DNA of 64,000 bases, taken from Bacillus atrophaeus (lineage in GTDB: Bacteria > Bacillota > Bacilli > Bacillales > Bacillaceae). The DNA lies in NCBI RefSeq assembly GCF_001584335.1, contig NZ_LSBB01000019.1, forward strand, positions 1 through 64,000, written 5' to 3'. The notes below the pieces were generated by a model that saw nothing but the letters and a program-made list of their open reading frames with translations, was not told where the DNA came from and ran no database searches. Below are positions 60,402 through 64,000 of this stretch, piece by piece (the stretch's first letter is position 1; every line of letters starts with the position of its first letter). Made by a program: the position numbers and the translations under genes.

Positions 60402-60520
60402 TGTCTGCTGTGCTCTCCTTTTTTTAACATGATGTTATTATATCGCAAGAAACGCACATAATAAACCGGGTGCGGGGTTAGAATATACGTATCAAATTTT
60501 AGGAAAAAGGAGTTTTTGAT

Positions 60521-60733
60521 ATGGATCTTAATTTACGAAATGCCGTTATCGCCAACGTGACCGGCAATAATCAAGAACAGCTTGAGCATACAATCGTCGA
60601 CGCGATTCAAAGCGGTGAGGAAAAGATGCTTCCGGGGCTTGGCGTATTGTTTGAAGTTCTTTGGCAGCATGCATCTGAAACGGATAAAAATGATATGTTG
60701 AAAACACTGGAAGGCGGACTAAAGCCTGCTTAA
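60521..60733 (+). CDS. sspI: Small acid-soluble spore protein SspI
   Basis: A 70-residue minor spore protein of the H-type (SspI) family: [40 protein letters not shown] and a conserved FEVLW segment. SspI is made only in the forespore under SigG and degraded or released at germination. AAAAAGGAG precedes the ATG by 8-9 bases. CATAATA at about 60458 could be a SigG -10, but its -35 is poor. Confidence 0.96.
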   Translation: MDLNLRNAVIANVTGNNQEQLEHTIVDAIQSGEEKMLPGLGVLFEVLWQHASETDKNDMLKTLEGGLKPA

Positions 60734-60737
60734 GGTG

Positions 60738-60767
60738 TAAACCGGGTGCAGATGCCCGGTTTTTTTA
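60738..60767 (+). terminator. Terminator of sspI
   Basis: AAACCGGG/CCCGGTTT hairpin with an 8-base loop and a T7 tail, just after the sspI stop. Confidence 0.88.
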
Positions 60768-60816
60768 TTTTCGCCCTGCGGCTCATTGTATAATAGTGGC
60801 TAGGGGGGATCGTTAT

Positions 60817-61971
60817 ATGTTATTACAACCTGCTCTGGCAAAAAAAATCATTGCGGAAGTAAAAAAGATGTACGACCGGGAAGTCATTATCGTGAATACG
60901 GACGGCAGCATCATCGCAAGCACAAATGATGAACGCATCGGCGGATTCCATGAAGGGGCGCTGATATGTGCAAAAGAGAAACGCAATGTCATCATTACAA
61001 AAGAAGATGAAAAGAGATTAAGAGGCGTAAAATCCGGGCTGAATCTCCCTGTCTTTTCAGGCCATCATGTGACTGCTGTTTTCGGCTTGACCGGTGAACC
61101 GGAAGAGATACAGCCATACGGGGAGCTGCTGCGGAAAATGACCGAACTGTTCATTAAAGAATCACGGCATCTTGAGCAAATCCAATGGCAGGCCAGAACG
61201 CTGGAATCCTTTATGATTGATTGGCTGCAATTGCGGGAATGGTCACCTGGTTTTTTAGAAAAAGCACAGCTGTTGGGCGTCGATCTGACATCGCAGCGGC
61301 GCATTATCTTAATTCAAGGGGAAGAAGAATTTACCCGGCATGACATAGAACAAATGACGCATTTATGGAAAAACGACTGTCCTTCCGATCTTTTTGTACG
61401 TTGGGGAAATGAAAGGATTCTGATCAATCACGAAGTTTCGGAAAGCGATAAAAAGGAACAGCTGTTACGGCACATTAACTCCCTCTGTTCGTTTGCTGAG
61501 AGCGCGGGAAATGGGCAGCATGTCTCAGCCGGCGTCGGGCAGGCTGTTATAAGCTCACGTGTGGTACGGTCATACGAACAAGCCGAAAAAGCGCTCTCTG
61601 TCAGTATCAAACGCCGTACTGCCGTATGTGAGGAGGATCTTAAGCTGGACATGTGCCTTGCTGAAATCAGGCCGGCAACCCGGGGTGAATTTTCCAGAAG
61701 GGTGCTACAGAAGACAGTGGACAACGAAGAGCTCATGAAGACCGTGCGCACACTGTTTAGCAGGCACTTGTCTTTAAAACAGACGGCAGAAACGCTTCAT
61801 ATCCACATTAATACATTGCGCTATCGTCTCGAAAAATTGGAAAACTTAACTGGATGCAGCTTTAACCGGACAGAAGATATCGTTACCTTATATTTGGCGC
61901 TATATTTTTTAGATGATCATACAAATCAAATAAATACAGAGGCCAATTTTTCAGATGTTTCTCCATATTAA
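60817..61971 (+). CDS. ysfB: CdaR/PucR-type transcriptional regulator YsfB
   Basis: A 384-residue regulator from ATG 60817 (MLLQPALAKKIIAEVKKMYD), with GGGGGG 9 bases upstream; the in-frame GTG at 60796 has no ribosome site. The N-terminal 135 residues form the putative sugar-diacid recognition domain (IIVNTDGSIIASTNDERIGGFHEGA). The C-terminus is a PucR-type helix-turn-helix (TLFSRHLSLKQTAETLHIHINTLRYRLEKLENLTG near 320-355). It lies just upstream of glcD-glcF in the same direction, so control of glycolate oxidation by a C2-acid signal is a reasonable inference. Confidence 0.92.
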   Translation: MLLQPALAKKIIAEVKKMYDREVIIVNTDGSIIASTNDERIGGFHEGALICAKEKRNVIITKEDEKRLRGVKSGLNLPVFSGHHVTAVFGLTGEPEEIQPYGELLRKMTELFIKESRHLEQIQWQARTLESFMIDWLQLREWSPGFLEKAQLLGVDLTSQRRIILIQGEEEFTRHDIEQMTHLWKNDCPSDLFVRWGNERILINHEVSESDKKEQLLRHINSLCSFAESAGNGQHVSAGVGQAVISSRVVRSYEQAEKALSVSIKRRTAVCEEDLKLDMCLAEIRPATRGEFSRRVLQKTVDNEELMKTVRTLFSRHLSLKQTAETLHIHINTLRYRLEKLENLTGCSFNRTEDIVTLYLALYFLDDHTNQINTEANFSDVSPY

Positions 61972-62034
61972 ACACTTCTTTTTTTCTTTACAATAGATTG
62001 AAAGCGTTTTTCTGACCAGAGGGGGAAGGACATA

Positions 62035-63447
62035 GTGATATCTAATGAGGTAAAGAAACAGTTGATAGAGGTGGCAGGAGAGGAAAACTATGATGATTCA
62101 AAATCGGGCCGCCTCGTGTATTCCTATGATGCGGCTCCGCAATTCCAGTCAATGCCTGATGCTGTCATCGCGCCGCGTGACAAATATGAAGTCTCGCGTA
62201 TTTTAACCATTTGCAATAAGCATCGCATACCGATTGTACCGAGAGGCTCAGGCACAAATCTGTGCGGCGGCACTTGTCCGACTGAAGGAGGCCTTGTTCT
62301 TTTATTTAAACACATGAACCGAATTCTTGACATTGATGAAGAAAATTTGACCATCACTGTCCAGCCGGGCGTGATTACGCTTGATATGATTCTACTGGCG
62401 GAAAGCAAGCAATTGTTTTATCCGCCTGATCCGAGTTCTATGAAAATATCTACGATAGGCGGAAATATTAACGAAAATTCCGGCGGCCTTCGCGGGTTAA
62501 AATACGGCGTCACCCGTGACTATGTAATGGGCCTAGAAGTCGTGCTGGCAAACGGGGATATCATCCGCACAGGCGGAAAGCTTGCAAAAGACGTAGCGGG
62601 ATATGATCTGACGCGCCTTTTTGTCGGATCAGAAGGAACACTCGGCATCGTAACGGAAGCCATATTGAAATTAGTGCCAAAGCCGGAAACGAAGAAAACA
62701 TTACTCGCACTCTATGAAAATATTGATGCCGCCGCTCAGACGGTATCCGCCATTATTGCGGAAAAATTGATACCGGCCACACTTGAATTTCTCGATCAGC
62801 CGACATTACAGGTCATCGAGGATTATGCCAAAATCGGGCTGCCCACAAATGCCAAGGCCGTCCTTTTGATTGAACAGGACGGGTCTTATGATACTGTCGC
62901 ACGTGACATGGAAAAAATTGAGGCGATTTGCAAAAAAGGCGCAGCCGTATCCGTTCAGGCCGCTCAAACGGAGGAAGAAGCGTTCGCCCTGACCGAAGCG
63001 CGGCGCTCCGCCCTTTCCGCACTTGCCCGATTGAAACCGACAACCATCTTGGAGGATGCCACCGTTCCGCGGTCAGAAATCGCAAATATGGTCAAAGCGA
63101 TTAACGATATCGCCGCTAAATACGACCTATCCATTTGCACATTCGGGCATGCGGGAGACGGCAACCTCCATCCGACCTGCACGACTGATTTAAGAAATAC
63201 GGATGAAATGGAACGTGTCGAACGGGCATTTGAAGAGATTTTTGAAAAGGCCATTGAACTCGGCGGAACCATTACCGGAGAACATGGGGTCGGGGTTGTG
63301 AAAGCCCCTTACTTAGAGATGAAGCTGAAAAAAGAAGGCATTTCGGCGATGAAGGCGGTAAAAACCGCGTTTGATCCGCACAATATCTTAAATCCGGGCA
63401 AAATGTTTGCAAGTGATTCCAGAAAACGAGTGGTGGTAGAGAGATGA
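62035..63447 (+). CDS. glcD: Glycolate oxidase FAD-linked subunit GlcD
   Basis: A 470-residue FAD-binding oxidase that oxidises glycolate (or related 2-hydroxy acids) with GlcF. The start is GTG 62035, with GGGGGAAGG 8 bases upstream. The PCMH-type FAD domain includes IPIVPRGSGTNLCGGTCPTEGG near 60-82, ENSGGLRGLKYGVTRDYVMGLEVV near 145 and FVGSEGTLGIVTEAIL near 199. The C-terminal domain has CTFGHAGDGNLHP near 365 and GGTITGEHGVGVVK near 408. A TACAAT and a weak cre-like TGAAAGCGTTTTTC (61999-62012) precede it. Confidence 0.95.
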   Translation: MISNEVKKQLIEVAGEENYDDSKSGRLVYSYDAAPQFQSMPDAVIAPRDKYEVSRILTICNKHRIPIVPRGSGTNLCGGTCPTEGGLVLLFKHMNRILDIDEENLTITVQPGVITLDMILLAESKQLFYPPDPSSMKISTIGGNINENSGGLRGLKYGVTRDYVMGLEVVLANGDIIRTGGKLAKDVAGYDLTRLFVGSEGTLGIVTEAILKLVPKPETKKTLLALYENIDAAAQTVSAIIAEKLIPATLEFLDQPTLQVIEDYAKIGLPTNAKAVLLIEQDGSYDTVARDMEKIEAICKKGAAVSVQAAQTEEEAFALTEARRSALSALARLKPTTILEDATVPRSEIANMVKAINDIAAKYDLSICTFGHAGDGNLHPTCTTDLRNTDEMERVERAFEEIFEKAIELGGTITGEHGVGVVKAPYLEMKLKKEGISAMKAVKTAFDPHNILNPGKMFASDSRKRVVVER

Positions 63448-64000
63448 CAACGGCAAAAGAAATGGAGCAGATACAAACAGAATTCAAGGAACGCATGGAT
63501 GAAGGAGAGCTGCTGAATTGCATGCGCTGCGGTTTCTGTCTCCCGTCCTGCCCAACATATATTGAATCAGGATTTCAGGAATCCCACTCGCCGAGGGGCC
63601 GCATTGCTTTAATGAAGGCTGTAGTTGACGGCAAGATTGAGCCTGATGAGGATGTCGAACGATCGCTTGCGCTTTGCCTCGGATGCCGCGCCTGTGAACC
63701 TGTCTGTCCGTCAGGCGTCAATTACGGCCAGCTTCTTGAAGAAGCGAGAGATATCATTAATCAAAATAAAAAACACTCGCTCGGTGTGCGGCTTATTAGA
63801 AAAACGGCTTTTAAAGAGCTGTTTCCGCATCAAAACCGAATGCGTACCGCCGCCGGCCTTATCGGTTTATATCAGCGGTCGGGATTGCAGGCAGCGGTCC
63901 GAAAAACAGGGATGCTCCGTATATTGCCGGAACATCTGCGCACGATGGAAAAGGTTCTGCCGCCTGTGCCTAAAAGCAAAGAAATGAAAAATCGCCCCCG
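63444..64000 (+). CDS. glcF: Glycolate oxidase iron-sulfur subunit GlcF (N-terminal part, runs off right edge)
   Basis: ATG 63444 overlaps the glcD stop in an ATGA junction and stays open for 185 codons to the edge. Two ferredoxin-type clusters are visible: CMRCGFCLPSCPTY (about residues 28-41) and CLGCRACEPVCPSG (about 79-92), each a CxxCxxC...CP arrangement for a 4Fe-4S centre. Further C-terminal CCG domains typical of GlcF should lie beyond the window. It passes electrons from GlcD to the respiratory chain. Confidence 0.93.
   Translation, partial: MTTAKEMEQIQTEFKERMDEGELLNCMRCGFCLPSCPTYIESGFQESHSPRGRIALMKAVVDGKIEPDEDVERSLALCLGCRACEPVCPSGVNYGQLLEEARDIINQNKKHSLGVRLIRKTAFKELFPHQNRMRTAAGLIGLYQRSGLQAAVRKTGMLRILPEHLRTMEKVLPPVPKSKEMKNRP

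Overview
This window is ordinary chromosomal backbone of a Bacillus subtilis-group bacterium. Gene order and protein sequences follow the known spoVID-hem-lon-clpX-tig-ilv/leu-gerM-sdh-lysC-uvrC-etf-mutSB-pheST-glcD segment almost gene for gene. Protein divergence from remembered B. subtilis 168 sequences, and a base composition that looks somewhat richer in G+C, suggest the B. amyloliquefaciens/velezensis branch; that species guess is inference. Nearly all genes lie on the minus strand. Exceptions are ysxD, the ysnD remnant, ysnE, ysnF, yslB, rnhC, sspI, ysfB, glcD and glcF.

Layout. 1-1098: N-terminal part of spoVID, with a 47-residue tandem repeat running off the left edge. 1230-7567: tetrapyrrole operon hemA-hemX-hemC-hemD-hemB-hemL behind two PerR-type boxes. 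7716-17198: ysxD, ysxC, proteases lonA and lonB, unfoldase clpX, trigger factor tig, TPR protein ysoA. 17284-25934: seven-gene branched-chain amino acid operon ilvB-ilvH-ilvC-leuA-leuB-leuC-leuD, with a Leu T-box leader, a strong promoter, and CodY- and CcpA-like sites. 26168-28638: the only accessory-looking stretch, with a frameshifted ysnD coat gene, a decayed tRNA-Arg 3' copy, ysnE, the stress gene ysnF and an intact tRNA-Arg(UCU). 28758-34195: ysnB, ysnA, rph, gerM, racE, ysmB, gerE, ysmA. 34247-37540: succinate dehydrogenase operon. 37708-42028: yslB, lysC with an internal second start and a lysine riboswitch, uvrC, trxA. 42177-49092: a 23-codon ORF, an arabinofuranosidase gene, and the fatty-acid degradation cluster etfA/etfB/fadB/fadR/lcfA with a perfect FadR palindrome. 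49188-55789: a 27-codon ORF, yshE, mutSB, polX, yshB, zapA, rnhC. 55831-60401: pheST behind a Phe T-box, then ysgA. 60521-64000: sspI, the CdaR-type regulator ysfB, glcD and the start of glcF.

The window is dense in housekeeping and sporulation functions, and most control signals can be read directly: two T-boxes, one lysine riboswitch, PerR, FadR, AraR-like and cre-like operators, and matches to SigA, SigB, SigE, SigF and SigK promoters. I found no CRISPR array, insertion sequence, prophage, secondary-metabolite cluster or defence system, and no convincing wholly new system. The points most worth checking are the tRNA-Arg 3' remnant that mirrors an integration scar, the SpoVID repeat array, the broken ysnD gene, and two unannotated-looking micro-ORFs encoding single membrane helices.
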